A stretch of 64,000 bases of DNA. It comes from WS-11 sp964405235. GTDB lineage: Bacteria; Eisenbacteria; RBG-16-71-46. The stretch is from NCBI GenBank assembly GCA_964405235.1, contig CAYONG010000285.1:6329-70328 (forward strand), written 5' to 3'. The position numbers and the translations under genes were made by a program. Positions 9,601-17,442 of the stretch are shown here, piece by piece. Positions within the stretch are counted from its first letter, which is position 1, and each line of letters opens with the position of its first letter. The notes beneath the pieces are model-generated. The model had not been told where the DNA came from, did no database searches, and saw only the letters and a program-made list of their open reading frames with translations.

Positions 9601-11599
9601 CGGGACCGGCGTTGTGGGTGGGCGTGCTGAAGTCGAGCGCGGGGTTGAAGATCATGTCCGCGTCCACAATCTCGCCGGGCAGGCGCGTCACGTCGTTGTA
9701 CGAGCTGCGGCGCAGGAACGACGTGGTCGGCGTGACCGCCACCACGTTGGGCGGCAGCGCGATGTTGGCGTCCTCGAAGGTGATGAGATTGGTCTCGTCG
9801 AACGCCGAAGAGCTGATGTCCGCGGTGGTCGGATCCACCTGGATCGCGAGGTTCGAGCCCTGGGCTCCTTCCCAGGCCTGGAAGCCGTCCACCACCGCCT
9901 GGATGTCGCTGCCGTCGGTGATGTCGGGATGGCCGTTGGCGGAGACCGTGAAGCGGACCGGCCGGCTTGCGGACCACGACTCGGCGTGGCGCAGTGTCGC
10001 GCCCTCGTCCACGCAGCCGTCACCATCGGCATCCTGTCCGGCGGCGCTCACGGTCGGGCACGCGTCGACAGAGTCGGCAACGCCGTCGAAGTCGGAGTCG
10101 GCACGCATCAAGTAGATCTCGAGATTGTCAAAGAAAGGATGTCGCGTCCCCGAGAGTCCGACGTCAAAATTGCGCGAGAAGAAGCGGATCACGGCCTGGA
10201 GGGAGTCCGTCCTCACCGAGCTTCCTATTGGTGTAATTAACCCGACCGATTCTACGATGGGGTACCGCCTGCTGAATCGAAAAAATGCTGACGCGGCCTC
10301 GTCCGGGACGCCCACGAATGCGGTGGTGGCGCTCGGCCGAACGTGCATCCGGGGACGCGAATCGTTGTCGTTCTTTCCACGGAAGCGGAACTGAAAGAAC
10401 CGGACATCTGTCGAGACATTCTGGAACTTGCCAGACATGCAAACGACAACATCCAACCCGTAGGCCGCAAACCAGGGAGAGATGAGTTCCACGAACGAAC
10501 CCCTCTCGTTGAATCCCCTGGGCGACGTGGTCTTCCACACGCACGTCGGGTCGTTGGGGTCGAAGTTTGAAACCAGTTCGACCCGCGAATCGGGTAAAGG
10601 CGCGTCCACCACGTGGCTGGGAATCGCAGTGGACAGCACTCCGTTGAAGGCTTTGAGCGTCCAAGCCCCGGTCGTGCCGTCCTCGCAGTCCACCGTGGGG
10701 ACGATGTCGGAATCGTCCGCTGCGTCCCGGATTCTCAGATTGTCCAATACCGCGGCCCCGCGGCCGGTGGGCACACCGCCATCCTCGTTCGAGTTGCCGG
10801 TGTCGGTCTGAACGACGATACGCAGACGCGCGGGATTGGCGAGGAGCACGCTCTCGTTGCCGTCTGCGCCGGTCCGCACCTCACACTGAAAGACCCCCCG
10901 GCCCGTGACGCGCACGGTCGTGAAGTCGCTGGTCGTCGTGTGGATGCGGGAAGAGAGGAAAGCCCAGGCTCCGAAGATGGTCAGTCCCTGGACCACGAAG
11001 AATTCCGGCCCGAAGCCCGCAGCCACTATGGCCGGCGCCGTTCCCAGGTCCAGGGAGGCGTCGAAGGTGAGGATCGCGTTTGCCGGAAGCGAGAATGGTG
11101 GCGATACGATTCGCTGGCTCCAGTCGTTCCCGTATCCGTAGGGGTGGACCCAGTTCACGACCTCCTCCGGGGCCGATGTGTCGTCCGCGCCCACCCACAC
11201 AGCGCGTGTTCCCATGTTCACGACATGGGAGGAGAAAAGAACCGCGGACTCCACGAAGCGCGTTGAAACATGGGAATAGATCCGACCGGTTCGATCCCGC
11301 CCCGTCCACCCGCGCGGCAGGCACGAGCCCGAGGGCGTGTCAAAGGTGTGGTAGCTGACGGTGAAGCTGTCGTTGGTGCTGTAGATCGGCGAGATCGCCG
11401 CCAGCGGAGCGCGGGTCGGCTTGACGACCCGGGCCTGCGTCGCCTGGTCGGCGGTTCCCTCGATCAGCGCGTCTTCCGGAATCTCCATGAGTACCGGTTC
11501 GCTCTGCGCGCCCGCGCTGGCCGACGTGAAGAGCATGAGGATGGTGACGAGGCCGCGGAACACCCACGCGACCGAACAGCTCGATGTCATGCGCGTCAT
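3638..11599 (-). CDS. giant secreted multidomain surface protein: matrixin-like protease, Ig/IPT domains, beta-propellers, FlgD-like sorting tail
   Basis: 2,653 residues from ATG 11599, 12 bases after the stop of the small secreted gene upstream. Residues 1-32 are a signal peptide (cleavage after ASAGA). In order: two jelly-roll-like regions (about 60-500); a thrombospondin-type-3-like Asp-rich stretch (about 500-530); a metzincin-like protease with H677-E-A-G-H681-F-L-G-L-S-H687, all three zinc His present; a carboxypeptidase-regulatory-like fold (about 728-800); an SbsA-type Ig domain (about 856); IPT/TIG (about 971); YncE/lactonase-like propeller repeats (about 1066-1810); a Big_1-like domain (about 1836); a second SbsA Ig (about 1916); IPT/TIG (about 2025); another propeller (from about 2108); and a FlgD-like beta-sandwich with A-N-P-A-R and G-I-Y-F (about 2565-2653), typical of cargo anchored by a Por-like system. 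Likely an outer-surface adhesin/protease; the substrate is unknown. Confidence 0.85.
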   Translation of the reverse strand: MTRMTSSCSVAWVFRGLVTILMLFTSASAGAQSEPVLMEIPEDALIEGTADQATQARVVKPTRAPLAAISPIYSTNDSFTVSYHTFDTPSGSCLPRGWTGRDRTGRIYSHVSTRFVESAVLFSSHVVNMGTRAVWVGADDTSAPEEVVNWVHPYGYGNDWSQRIVSPPFSLPANAILTFDASLDLGTAPAIVAAGFGPEFFVVQGLTIFGAWAFLSSRIHTTTSDFTTVRVTGRGVFQCEVRTGADGNESVLLANPARLRIVVQTDTGNSNEDGGVPTGRGAAVLDNLRIRDAADDSDIVPTVDCEDGTTGAWTLKAFNGVLSTAIPSHVVDAPLPDSRVELVSNFDPNDPTCVWKTTSPRGFNERGSFVELISPWFAAYGLDVVVCMSGKFQNVSTDVRFFQFRFRGKNDNDSRPRMHVRPSATTAFVGVPDEAASAFFRFSRRYPIVESVGLITPIGSSVRTDSLQAVIRFFSRNFDVGLSGTRHPFFDNLEIYLMRADSDFDGVADSVDACPTVSAAGQDADGDGCVDEGATLRHAESWSASRPVRFTVSANGHPDITDGSDIQAVVDGFQAWEGAQGSNLAIQVDPTTADISSSAFDETNLITFEDANIALPPNVVAVTPTTSFLRRSSYNDVTRLPGEIVDADMIFNPALDFSTPTHNAGPGSFDLKSVVAHEAGHFLGLSHSGVLDATMFFVLQPGAGAASLEEDDLSAVASAYPSPGLFADFGSIAGHVRRGGTGAPIAGALVTAVRLIGGTPQDSVATDFSDEDGAYVLRRLVAGDYAVRVTPLDGEIGGYPLTPEYISARVEASAVTNFPAEWWDAAENGTESDDPDAYSAVSVVAGTPVMGIDVTTNVDTTPPQVTSSFPAGGATDVRIDAGILVNFSERIDAATLTGATFRLRVQGMLTAIGGGGFTVNGDRSFFFAPNPPLEFNTSYELELTTGIRDREGVSLAAPYLTTFSTEARPNVAITDVQPRSAPVGAFVTILGAGFDGSTSNDVSFTFCPTCTPVVVAGSSVTPSSMVVRIPDGADTGPIQVTVNAEASNAFNLTILPPSPQAAPSSNDRFQLPAGFSPTDVAIAPDGLTVYAVGSGGFATVSLDSQNQDFRIPRVEPLAAGTALALTPDGSRAYVTRRERGDVIAVDASPASGTFRQILRTIPLEFASTPGADAVVGLPEGIAIAGTGKRAYVTDRLEGVVFQLDIDPRSFTRDQVVGEIRDPDAVLVGGVAVSPGSDKVFFATSNAGSRSFDLATAVSAAVNPEVGGDGAAITPTGGEVLFTGGGVSGGRLLYSQLDGSGAGAVQVGGDLRDVAVSPRGQSAFVVNATFNQLQVVNVDPMSSSYHSVVSQTATEGNPAAVHVSGDGNLIAVANQGTSSISLFGTGAAGQIVRVTPPVAFPGDRVSVALSPGLAATGARVDLGAGAFAVSRAAPLAAGVAFALPMLAQHDAALAFVEADGDRTLAAALRVVDPIEGLTPRATGLNLNPVPVDCGGTPAVGSLDIVRPSPDGLQLAVARSTPCALLLDLYRSGDDTRYGELLTTVVLSAAAGQIVSLAYTPDGRRIWASIGTTQILEVDTDPSSPTFGTVTPFAASPVAIPRAIESDPMGRFMVVAHATGAITFWSPAPRAVISTLTTILDFRSMAVGRDARHAMIGAAGTAAIVDLDNRTLVGTTTTRGTAAIHSIAVMANGRRAVGAFADGNLAIWNLEASGTIGAELYFGNPLPVGVTLSQLLSAPDGDGILGGCATCNDVVKIEAAVVPPTVTTAGIGRTSAALARSHDGRQLWVAEWNTGAGTGVVALTSLSEASQMALVSGANQAGASGTTLPLPTGVRVADEIGRPQVGVVVRFELGSGLGSLDGQGTVVHRVTDANGEARVSWTLPGTPGTETVTITALGVPGASLMVSAEVTGDDTQIVPQVVAVGPANGATDISIGTAAFVRFNQRIDTASLNTGKIQLLVNGAIFGRSIEFLEDGRVVVLRPSQSLPFGKICTIKVLAGTLDVEGQATTAEASATFTVQAEPPLSVQSIMPPSAPIATPVVLAGQGFSLVPAQNIVSFNGVLADVLTSNFEELRVNVPQGAASGPVTVTVGAVTSNPVQYTLPAPAVLGEIIDDIRISPGARDIAITEDGRHAYITNPATSTVSAIRLDPPALLRSITVGLRPQGIAIVPGIQQAYVANTSSNDLSVIDVNPLSATFNREIARIPVDPEPVDVAVNPIGPQIVAVHADDQGTVSFIDADPENGTYNRVVAKTTTGSGGTGVVVTTDGTRGYVLTRDGQLIELDLRPGVPPDQRVVSKTATGSGGSGVAISTDGTRFVAVLTVDGELLIVDIVPQSATKHRVVSKTSIGSGGTGVVVTTDGGSAYVTTSNNEVLRFKIGFTSGSAGASVIPGSEVTVELVERKATDLSPAGVAVEPAGPRMVVANEGSGTARIYGPLELPPPVAEIFFDPKIYHLGAKDQTASVSIELPLPFLSANIDPLSVRLNETVQALPGFVMADRDSDGVQEMKLMFSRTVLDAKFQLGDQVQVRLTGMVGAKPFSGADTIKVKKPKKGSGLVSMEEPPSSPELLLLGANPAREEAAFALGLPGAARVVVEVFDVSGRRIRTLTSGDRDAGWHSLRWDGAMDGGSNARPGIYFTRLTTGGVRIDRRIVWLQ
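4524..4837. repeat. perfect 35-base direct repeat pair inside the giant gene
   Basis: Identical 35-base segments lie at 4524-4558 and 4803-4837, 279 bases (93 codons) apart and in frame. They encode the blade motif G-S-G-G-T-G-V-V-V-T-T-D-G of the C-terminal propeller. A third, diverged blade (G-S-G-G-S-G-V-A-I-S-T-D-G) lies between them. Nucleotide-level identity points to recent blade duplication or gene conversion. Confidence 0.7.
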
Positions 11600-11611
11600 C
11601 GTCGTCCCGGC

Positions 11612-12184
11612 CTAGCGGCCGGCCTCCGCGAGGGTGGCCTCGATCTCGCCAAGTATCCGTCGCAGCGTCACCTTGCCCGGGGTTTCCCCGGCACGCAGCG
11701 GCCGCAGCGACCGCGCGTCGCGGATCGCGAGGCCGGGGGCGCGCCGCGCCACCACCGCCTCGCCGGTCGCCGCGTCGCGCTCGATCTCGAACTTGCCCTG
11801 AGCCAGCCCGTTCACCTGCGCCCGCCCGCGCGAGTCGCGCCACACGAACAGCAGCGCCTCCTCGCCCGCCGAGAAGAGCGGGGAGCCGGCGACGTGCGTG
11901 CGCATCCCGTTCAGCTCGCCACCCAGCTGCACCAGGGTGAGCTGAACGCCAGGGGTACCCTTGAGCGAGCGCGTCACCTGCACCGTGACCTCGGTGAAGA
12001 TGTGCTTGCGGGTGACGTCGAGGAACGCGCGCGTCCCTTCTACCCTGCCGAGCACGATGTCGCTCGAACCGCGCACCAGACCGCGCGTGTCCTGATGGAT
12101 GACCGTGGTGGCGTGGGCGGGGTTTGCCAGGGCGACGGCCTGGAGGAACACCCAGAGACAGGCGGTGCACGTATGGGAACGCAT
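11612..12184 (-). CDS. small secreted protein, partner of the giant surface protein
   Basis: 190 residues with an N-terminal signal peptide (cleavage near NPAHA-TT). The start ATG is preceded by GGAGG with 6-base spacing. The mature part is beta-rich (S-D-I-V-L-G-R-V, then I-F-T-E-V-T-V-Q-V, then F-S-A-G-E-E-A-L-L-F-V-W), a pattern I associate with short exported proteins found beside matrixin-like proteins in this kind of genome, though I cannot name the family. It ends 12 bases before the giant gene, so the two form an operon. A chaperone, inhibitor or secretion partner role is possible but only inferred from position. Confidence 0.7.
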   Translation of the reverse strand: MRSHTCTACLWVFLQAVALANPAHATTVIHQDTRGLVRGSSDIVLGRVEGTRAFLDVTRKHIFTEVTVQVTRSLKGTPGVQLTLVQLGGELNGMRTHVAGSPLFSAGEEALLFVWRDSRGRAQVNGLAQGKFEIERDAATGEAVVARRAPGLAIRDARSLRPLRAGETPGKVTLRRILGEIEATLAEAGR

Positions 12185-12482
12185 GCGGCCCTCCGGAGGT
12201 ATCCGGGCCGGTCGCGGTCCGAGTTACGAACGCCCCAATACAAGCCGTGACGGGGTGCACGCGAGGCGAGCCGCGAACGAACCCGCAGGAAACTCGAAGA
12301 CAATCCGGGAAGGGGGTCCCGGGCGCAGCCGACAGCATCCGGCTCCATGCCGTCGGGGGATGCGGCCGAGGGCGCGACGCCAACGAGCACAACATTGAAC
12401 TTGGCTCCATCGGGAGTCAACTCCATAATGCGCACGGCGCCGACGGTCCCCGCACCGCGGAGCGCAGCGCGTGAGGGAATCC
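12185..12482. other. divergent intergenic region
   Basis: About 300 bases between the divergent small secreted gene and the TPR-CHAT gene, with no convincing ORF. It carries the RBS of the minus-strand gene (GGAGG beside 12190) and a sigma70-like promoter for the plus-strand gene at 12401-12429. A GTG at 12471 is in frame with the CHAT gene but lies inside its ribosome binding site. Confidence 0.6.
12401..12429 (+). promoter_or_regulatory. sigma70-like promoter of the TPR-CHAT gene
   Basis: TTGGCT (12401-12406), a 17-base spacer, and CATAAT (12424-12429). Spacing is optimal and the -10 box matches TATAAT at five of six positions. Predicted transcription start is near 12436, about 47 bases before ATG 12483. 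Confidence 0.5.
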
Positions 12483-15473
12483 ATGGCCGCAGCCAGCCAC
12501 ATCCCGGGGGAGGTCGTCCCGCCCCTCCGTCGGCAACCGGTGCCGTTCGGGTGCATGGCCCTCGTTCTCCTCACGCTCGCCGGTCACGCGCCTGCCGTCC
12601 ACGCACAGCCCTACGCCGTCTTCGAAGTTCCCGACAGCCTCATGGCGGAGGCGTTACACCGCGCGGCCCCCGGCTTCGAGAACACCTGGAACGCGCTGCT
12701 GGTCGACGAGTTGCGGGCGACCGCCGATTCCGCGCCGGCCCTGCGGAGTCTGGCGCGGCGAGTCGCGTCCCACGAGGAAGCGGCGCTCGGCAGCCGCATC
12801 GCCGGCGACGCGCTGGCGCTTCGCGATCGCTGGACCGCGGATCAGCGCCGGTTGCGCGTGCAGGCGGCCGGCGTCGAGTCGCTGGCCACCGCGGCCCAGA
12901 ATGCGCGCGACTGGGAGCGCGCCGACAGCCTCTTCAACCGGGCGTTGGCGGACTACCGGCGGATCCAGGAGCCGCGCCGAACCGCGTGGGTATTGGGCAG
13001 CCTCGGCGTGGTGGCGTTTCAGTCCGGCGACTACGCGCGCGCCGACAGCATCTATCGGCTCGCGCTCGAGGCGCGGCGGCAGCTGGGCGATGCGCGGATG
13101 ATCGGCAACACGCTCAACTCCTTCGGCGTGCTCCACTACCTGGCCGGCGAGCTGGGCGAAGCGAATGCCTGGTTCGATCAGGCGCGCGCGGTACGTGAGC
13201 GGGGTGGGGAGCGCGGTCCGCTCGGATCCACGCTCAACTACATGGGACTGGTCCAGCGTGATCTGGGGCATGCCGATTCCGCCCGCACCTACTTCGAGCT
13301 CGCGCTGACCTCCACGGTGTCCGCTGGGGACAGCGCGCGCACCGCCGAAGTCCTCGCCAACAGCGTCGCGCTGCTCACCGACTCTGGCGACCACCGCGAG
13401 GCGCTGCGGCGGGGCGAGCGGGCGGTGGCGATCTATCGCCAACTGGGCAACATCCGCGGCGAAGCCCTGCTGCAGATCAATATCGGGAATCTCCTGGGAC
13501 AGCAGGCGCGTTTCGCCGAGGCGCTCGAGCACCTCCGATCGGCACTCGAGTTGGGCCGCAATGCCCGCGACGTACGGGGCCAGCTCCAGACGCTGCTCTC
13601 GATGGGACTACTCGGCGTGACGTTGCGGGATCCCGAGACCGGACTGCCGCCACTGCGAGACGCTCTGGCGCTGGCCGACTCCCTCGAGGATCCGCGCGCA
13701 CGCGCCGCCGCGCTCAACAATCTCGCGCTGCTGGCGGAGATCGACGGCGACCCGAATGGCGCCGAGCGGCACGCCCGCTCGGCGGTAAAGAGCGCGGTGG
13801 CCGCGCAGGACAGTGCACTGATCCGCGATGCGGCCCAGACGATCGGCGGCCTCGCACTCGTCCGACGCGATCTGCCGACCGCCCGGTCGTGGTATGAGCG
13901 CGCAGCGGCCGGGGGCGAAGGAGCCCGAGACGCGCGCCGGGCGGCGGATCTCAACAACCTCGGGATCGTCGCCATCTACCAGGACAGCCTCGAGCAGGCG
14001 GAGCGACTCTTCCGGACCGCAATTGCGATCGCCGAGGAGGTCAACGCCCCCGATCTTCGCTGGCCGCCGATGCTCGGGCTGGGCGAGGTGGCCGAGCGCC
14101 GCTCCGACTTCGCACGCGCGCTCGCCTTCGACCGGGAGGCGGCGGCCCTGATCGACACGTTGCGCGGCCGGCAGGGCGAGGAGGCGCAGTCCATCGCGCT
14201 GCTCTCCGGGCGCCGGCTGGCGGCCGATGCGCTGGTGCATCTTCTCACCCGGCTGCAGCCGCGCTTCCCCGACAGCGCCTTCGTCGCCGAAGCGTTCACC
14301 TGGTCCGAGCGGACGCGGGCGCGGGCGCTGGCCGACCTCATGTCCGCACCGGATCGTGGCGCCAGGGTGGCGTTGGTCGACATCGGGCGCGTGCGCGCCG
14401 CGCTTCCCGCGAAAACGGCATTCCTCCAGTTCAGCCTCGGGGATTCCAGCACGTCCCTGTGGGTGGTCACCCGGGCGGGGGTCCGCCATTTCGCGCTGCC
14501 ACCGCGCGACCTGCTTCGGGTGCGGATCGAAATGTTGCGGCGCTCGCTCGCCACTGCCGCCACGGCGCAAAGTCCGGCGGCGTTCCGTGCATCGCGCGCG
14601 CTCTATCGCACGTTGCTGGAGCCGGCCGAAGGCGCGCTCAAAGGCGTGGATCACCTGGTGATCTCGCCCGACGGTCCCCTGGCGCTGGTGCCGTTCGAGG
14701 CGCTGCTGGTGCGCGACGCCCCCGGGGATCTTCCACCGCCGGCGTCGAGCTACCTGGTTCATCGCCGGGCGGTGTCCTACGTTCCATCGGCGTCGATCTG
14801 GATGGCGCTGCTCGGGAAGGCGCGCGGAGGTGGAGTGGTCGGTCTGGGCGACCCGGTCTTCCATGGCTTGGCGGACCCCGGGGCCTCGCGACTGGCGAAT
14901 CTCCCTCACACCGCCGAAGAGCTGGCGGCACTCGAGCGCTTCTCCGGCGCGCGCCCGCTCAAGCTGCTGCGCGCAGCGGGCGCCACACGGGAAGCTCTGC
15001 TTTCGGCCCCGGAGTTGTCCGAGGCCGGCATCGTGCACCTGGCGACCCATGGAGTGGCGAGCGAGTTCGAGCCGCGCCGCGCGGGTCTGTGGCTCGCGGC
15101 GGGCCCGGACGGAACCCCGGGCTTCGTGTCGGTCAGTGACGTGCTGGGCCTATCGCTCAGGGCCGATCTGGTGACCCTGTCGGCGTGCGAAACCGGCGTG
15201 GGTCGTGTGGCACGGGGAGAGGGCGTGCTGGGCCTGCCACGTGCGGTGCTCGCCGCGGGTGCGAGAAGCGTGCTGGTGAGCTTGTGGAAGGTGAATGACC
15301 AGTCGACCGCCGGTTTGATGACGTCCTTCTATCGCGAGCTGTTGGTCCGCGGCCGGCCGGCGCACGAGGCGCTCGCCGGCGCCAAGCGACTGATGCTCCA
15401 GAGTGAGGATACGCGCTCGCCCTACCACTGGGCCCCATTCGTGCTCATCGGACGATACCCGGAAACACCCTAG
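12483..15473 (+). CDS. exported TPR protein with C-terminal CHAT (caspase-like) protease domain
   Basis: 996 residues from ATG 12483, preferred over the in-frame GTG at 12471 because GAGGGA sits 4 bases upstream. Residues about 20-45 form a signal peptide (V-H-A-Q cleavage), so the protein leaves the cytoplasm. Residues about 90-570 are tandem TPR helices (repeated N-N-L-A and A-R-A-D-S patterns). Residues about 650-990 are a CHAT domain: catalytic His856 in L-A-T-H-G and Cys902 in S-A-C-E-T-G, followed by the conserved S-L-W-K-V-N-D and the C-terminal W-A-P-F-V-L-I-G. The dyad is intact. CHAT proteases are clan CD Cys peptidases; secreted TPR-CHAT proteins are common in large-genome bacteria but their targets are mostly unknown. 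Confidence 0.9.
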   Translation: MAAASHIPGEVVPPLRRQPVPFGCMALVLLTLAGHAPAVHAQPYAVFEVPDSLMAEALHRAAPGFENTWNALLVDELRATADSAPALRSLARRVASHEEAALGSRIAGDALALRDRWTADQRRLRVQAAGVESLATAAQNARDWERADSLFNRALADYRRIQEPRRTAWVLGSLGVVAFQSGDYARADSIYRLALEARRQLGDARMIGNTLNSFGVLHYLAGELGEANAWFDQARAVRERGGERGPLGSTLNYMGLVQRDLGHADSARTYFELALTSTVSAGDSARTAEVLANSVALLTDSGDHREALRRGERAVAIYRQLGNIRGEALLQINIGNLLGQQARFAEALEHLRSALELGRNARDVRGQLQTLLSMGLLGVTLRDPETGLPPLRDALALADSLEDPRARAAALNNLALLAEIDGDPNGAERHARSAVKSAVAAQDSALIRDAAQTIGGLALVRRDLPTARSWYERAAAGGEGARDARRAADLNNLGIVAIYQDSLEQAERLFRTAIAIAEEVNAPDLRWPPMLGLGEVAERRSDFARALAFDREAAALIDTLRGRQGEEAQSIALLSGRRLAADALVHLLTRLQPRFPDSAFVAEAFTWSERTRARALADLMSAPDRGARVALVDIGRVRAALPAKTAFLQFSLGDSSTSLWVVTRAGVRHFALPPRDLLRVRIEMLRRSLATAATAQSPAAFRASRALYRTLLEPAEGALKGVDHLVISPDGPLALVPFEALLVRDAPGDLPPPASSYLVHRRAVSYVPSASIWMALLGKARGGGVVGLGDPVFHGLADPGASRLANLPHTAEELAALERFSGARPLKLLRAAGATREALLSAPELSEAGIVHLATHGVASEFEPRRAGLWLAAGPDGTPGFVSVSDVLGLSLRADLVTLSACETGVGRVARGEGVLGLPRAVLAAGARSVLVSLWKVNDQSTAGLMTSFYRELLVRGRPAHEALAGAKRLMLQSEDTRSPYHWAPFVLIGRYPETP

Positions 15474-15528
15474 TTCCCCTTCCTGGAGCACGAACGCGTC
15501 GCCGCCGTCCCTTCCGCGCACCCTCGTC

Positions 15529-17442
15529 TCACCGCACGATGCTCACCCTCGTGCGCGCCGTGTGCCCGCCGTGCCGTAGCGAGAGCCAGTAGAGCCCCGC
15601 CGGCAGGTCCGAGGTGCCGAGGCGCACGACCATGCGCCCCGCAGCGTCCGCCTCGACTCGGCGCTCCATCACCTGGCGGCCGAGGATGTCGTGCATCGCG
15701 AGTGTGGCCTCGCCGGATGCGGGCACCGCGATCAACGCATCCAGGGCCCCGTTCGCGGGATTGGGCGCGGCGGCGAGCGCGAGCCGCTCGATCAGCCTCG
15801 GTACGGTAATCGACACCGGGTCGGAATGGAGCGCCTGGCCCCCTTCGTGCCACTGGAGCCGATAGGTCAGCCGATCACCCGGTGCGACGTCGTGGTCTTC
15901 ATATCCGACGTAGTCCGGGCCATTTCGGTTGGCCTCGCCGAGGACCATCCATTCGTCTTCCCCCCGCCGCCGCTCCACGAACGCCGCGCCCTCAAGGCCG
16001 CTGACGTACCACCTGAGCCGCACACGGTCGGGCGTCGCCTCCGCGGTCGCCAGCGAGGCGAGCACCGGGGTAGTGACGTCCCCGACCTGGGCGATGAAGA
16101 AACTCGGCCGCGGGATGTTGTTGATGTCGGTCAGGACGTGCGAATCGAAGGTCGCGTCGCCCGCAAACTGGCCGACGACATGGTAGAGATCGGGCCCGTG
16201 GATGGCGAGCGCCCGTGGCGTCACAAAGCTGCTGCCCGCGGTCACGAACTTGGCGTACGTGACGGCGCCCGCGGGGTCGTAGCGCACGATGTGGAAGTGG
16301 TTTGTCCCTGGGATCGTGTAGGTGCCCCCGATGGTGCCGCCTCCCAGCGCGAGCCCCGTCCCGGTGATGTAGTAGTCGCCGGTATTGTCCACCCCGATCC
16401 GATCGGCATACAGATCGTAATCAGAACCAAGGAACTGGAAGGTCTTGACGCGCATCCACAGCGCGCGCCCATCCGAGTTGATCTTTCCCACGACCTGGCC
16501 GGCAGCGGCGGCGACGGTATCGATGGTCGCGGCGGCCTCCACCGCGCCCGAGAAGTAGATGTCACCGTTGGCGGCGAGCGCATGGCTCTTGATGGCATCC
16601 TGGCCACTGCTCGTCAGCTTGAGCGCCCAGAGCAGTGTGCCCATGGCGGTGTACTTGGCCATGAAACCGTCGCCGTTCACGTCCGGGGTCAGGTTCGAGG
16701 TCCCGGGACCGGGATCGAAATCCACGGTGCCGGTGTAGAAGAAGCCCGAGAAGATCACGTTTCCCGCGCCGTCCACCGAGATCTTCATGTCCGGGTATTG
16801 CACGAGGCCCGCGAACGACCAGGTGTCGAGCACCGCGCCGGTCGCCGCGTTCAGCATTCTGATGGACGATGAAGCGCCGCCGCCCACGACGTAGACCAGG
16901 CTCGAGCCGCTGGTGGCGATGCCGAATCCGGCCTCGAAGCTCGCCAGCGATGTCGCCCACTGGATGGCGCCGAGCGAGTCGTACTTGACCGCGAACGTGC
17001 CGCCGCCGCTGGCGGCGATCGTGATGCCGCTGAACGAGGTCGGAGCGGCGCCCCCGTACTCGCCGGTCATGTAGACGTTCCCGGAAGGATCCACCGCCAC
17101 GCCATAGCCGGACTCGAGACTGCCAACCGTCGAGTTGCCGCCGTTGCGCGCCCAGAGAGCGTCCCCATTGGGGCCGTACTTCACCAGAAACACATCGGTG
17201 TTTCCCGCGGGGGTGTCCCCGGTGGCCCGGAGGGTGCCGGTCGTGAGCGTGAGGGTGTCCGTGAACGTGCCGCAGACGAAACTGTTGCCGGAGTGATCCA
17301 GGGTCACGCCCCACGCCGACGAGCTCCCGGTGGGCGCCAGCGGCTGGACGGCCCACTGGAACAACGGGAGCGGGGCCCCCGCGTGCCCGGGCGAGGAGAC
17401 GAGGAGACAGATGGCGAGCAACGACGCACGCAAACGGGGCAT
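15529..17442 (-). CDS. secreted SBBP-type propeller protein with FlgD-like C-terminal domain
   Basis: 637 residues; ATG 17442 is preceded by AGGGAGGG. There is a signal peptide (cleavage after PGHAG). Residues about 25-450 carry repeated G-x-x-x-D-x-x-G-N-x-Y/F blades (D-H-S-G-N-S-F-V, D-P-S-G-N-V-Y-M-T-G, D-G-A-G-N-V-I-F-S-G), the SBBP/beta-propeller pattern. The C-terminal about 85 residues (A-P-N-P-A-N, I-L-G-R-Q-V, A-G-L-Y-W-L) match the FlgD-like sorting fold also found at the end of the giant gene. Convergent with the CHAT gene, 55 bases apart. Likely a surface protein of unknown ligand. Confidence 0.8.
   Translation of the reverse strand: MPRLRASLLAICLLVSSPGHAGAPLPLFQWAVQPLAPTGSSSAWGVTLDHSGNSFVCGTFTDTLTLTTGTLRATGDTPAGNTDVFLVKYGPNGDALWARNGGNSTVGSLESGYGVAVDPSGNVYMTGEYGGAAPTSFSGITIAASGGGTFAVKYDSLGAIQWATSLASFEAGFGIATSGSSLVYVVGGGASSSIRMLNAATGAVLDTWSFAGLVQYPDMKISVDGAGNVIFSGFFYTGTVDFDPGPGTSNLTPDVNGDGFMAKYTAMGTLLWALKLTSSGQDAIKSHALAANGDIYFSGAVEAAATIDTVAAAAGQVVGKINSDGRALWMRVKTFQFLGSDYDLYADRIGVDNTGDYYITGTGLALGGGTIGGTYTIPGTNHFHIVRYDPAGAVTYAKFVTAGSSFVTPRALAIHGPDLYHVVGQFAGDATFDSHVLTDINNIPRPSFFIAQVGDVTTPVLASLATAEATPDRVRLRWYVSGLEGAAFVERRRGEDEWMVLGEANRNGPDYVGYEDHDVAPGDRLTYRLQWHEGGQALHSDPVSITVPRLIERLALAAAPNPANGALDALIAVPASGEATLAMHDILGRQVMERRVEADAAGRMVVRLGTSDLPAGLYWLSLRHGGHTARTRVSIVR

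Noticed and set aside
4586..10240. Long plus-strand ORFs (771 and 907 codons) opposite the giant gene
   Set aside because: They are His/Arg/Asp-rich antisense readings of the propeller repeats. The minus-strand frame has clear domain structure and a signal peptide.
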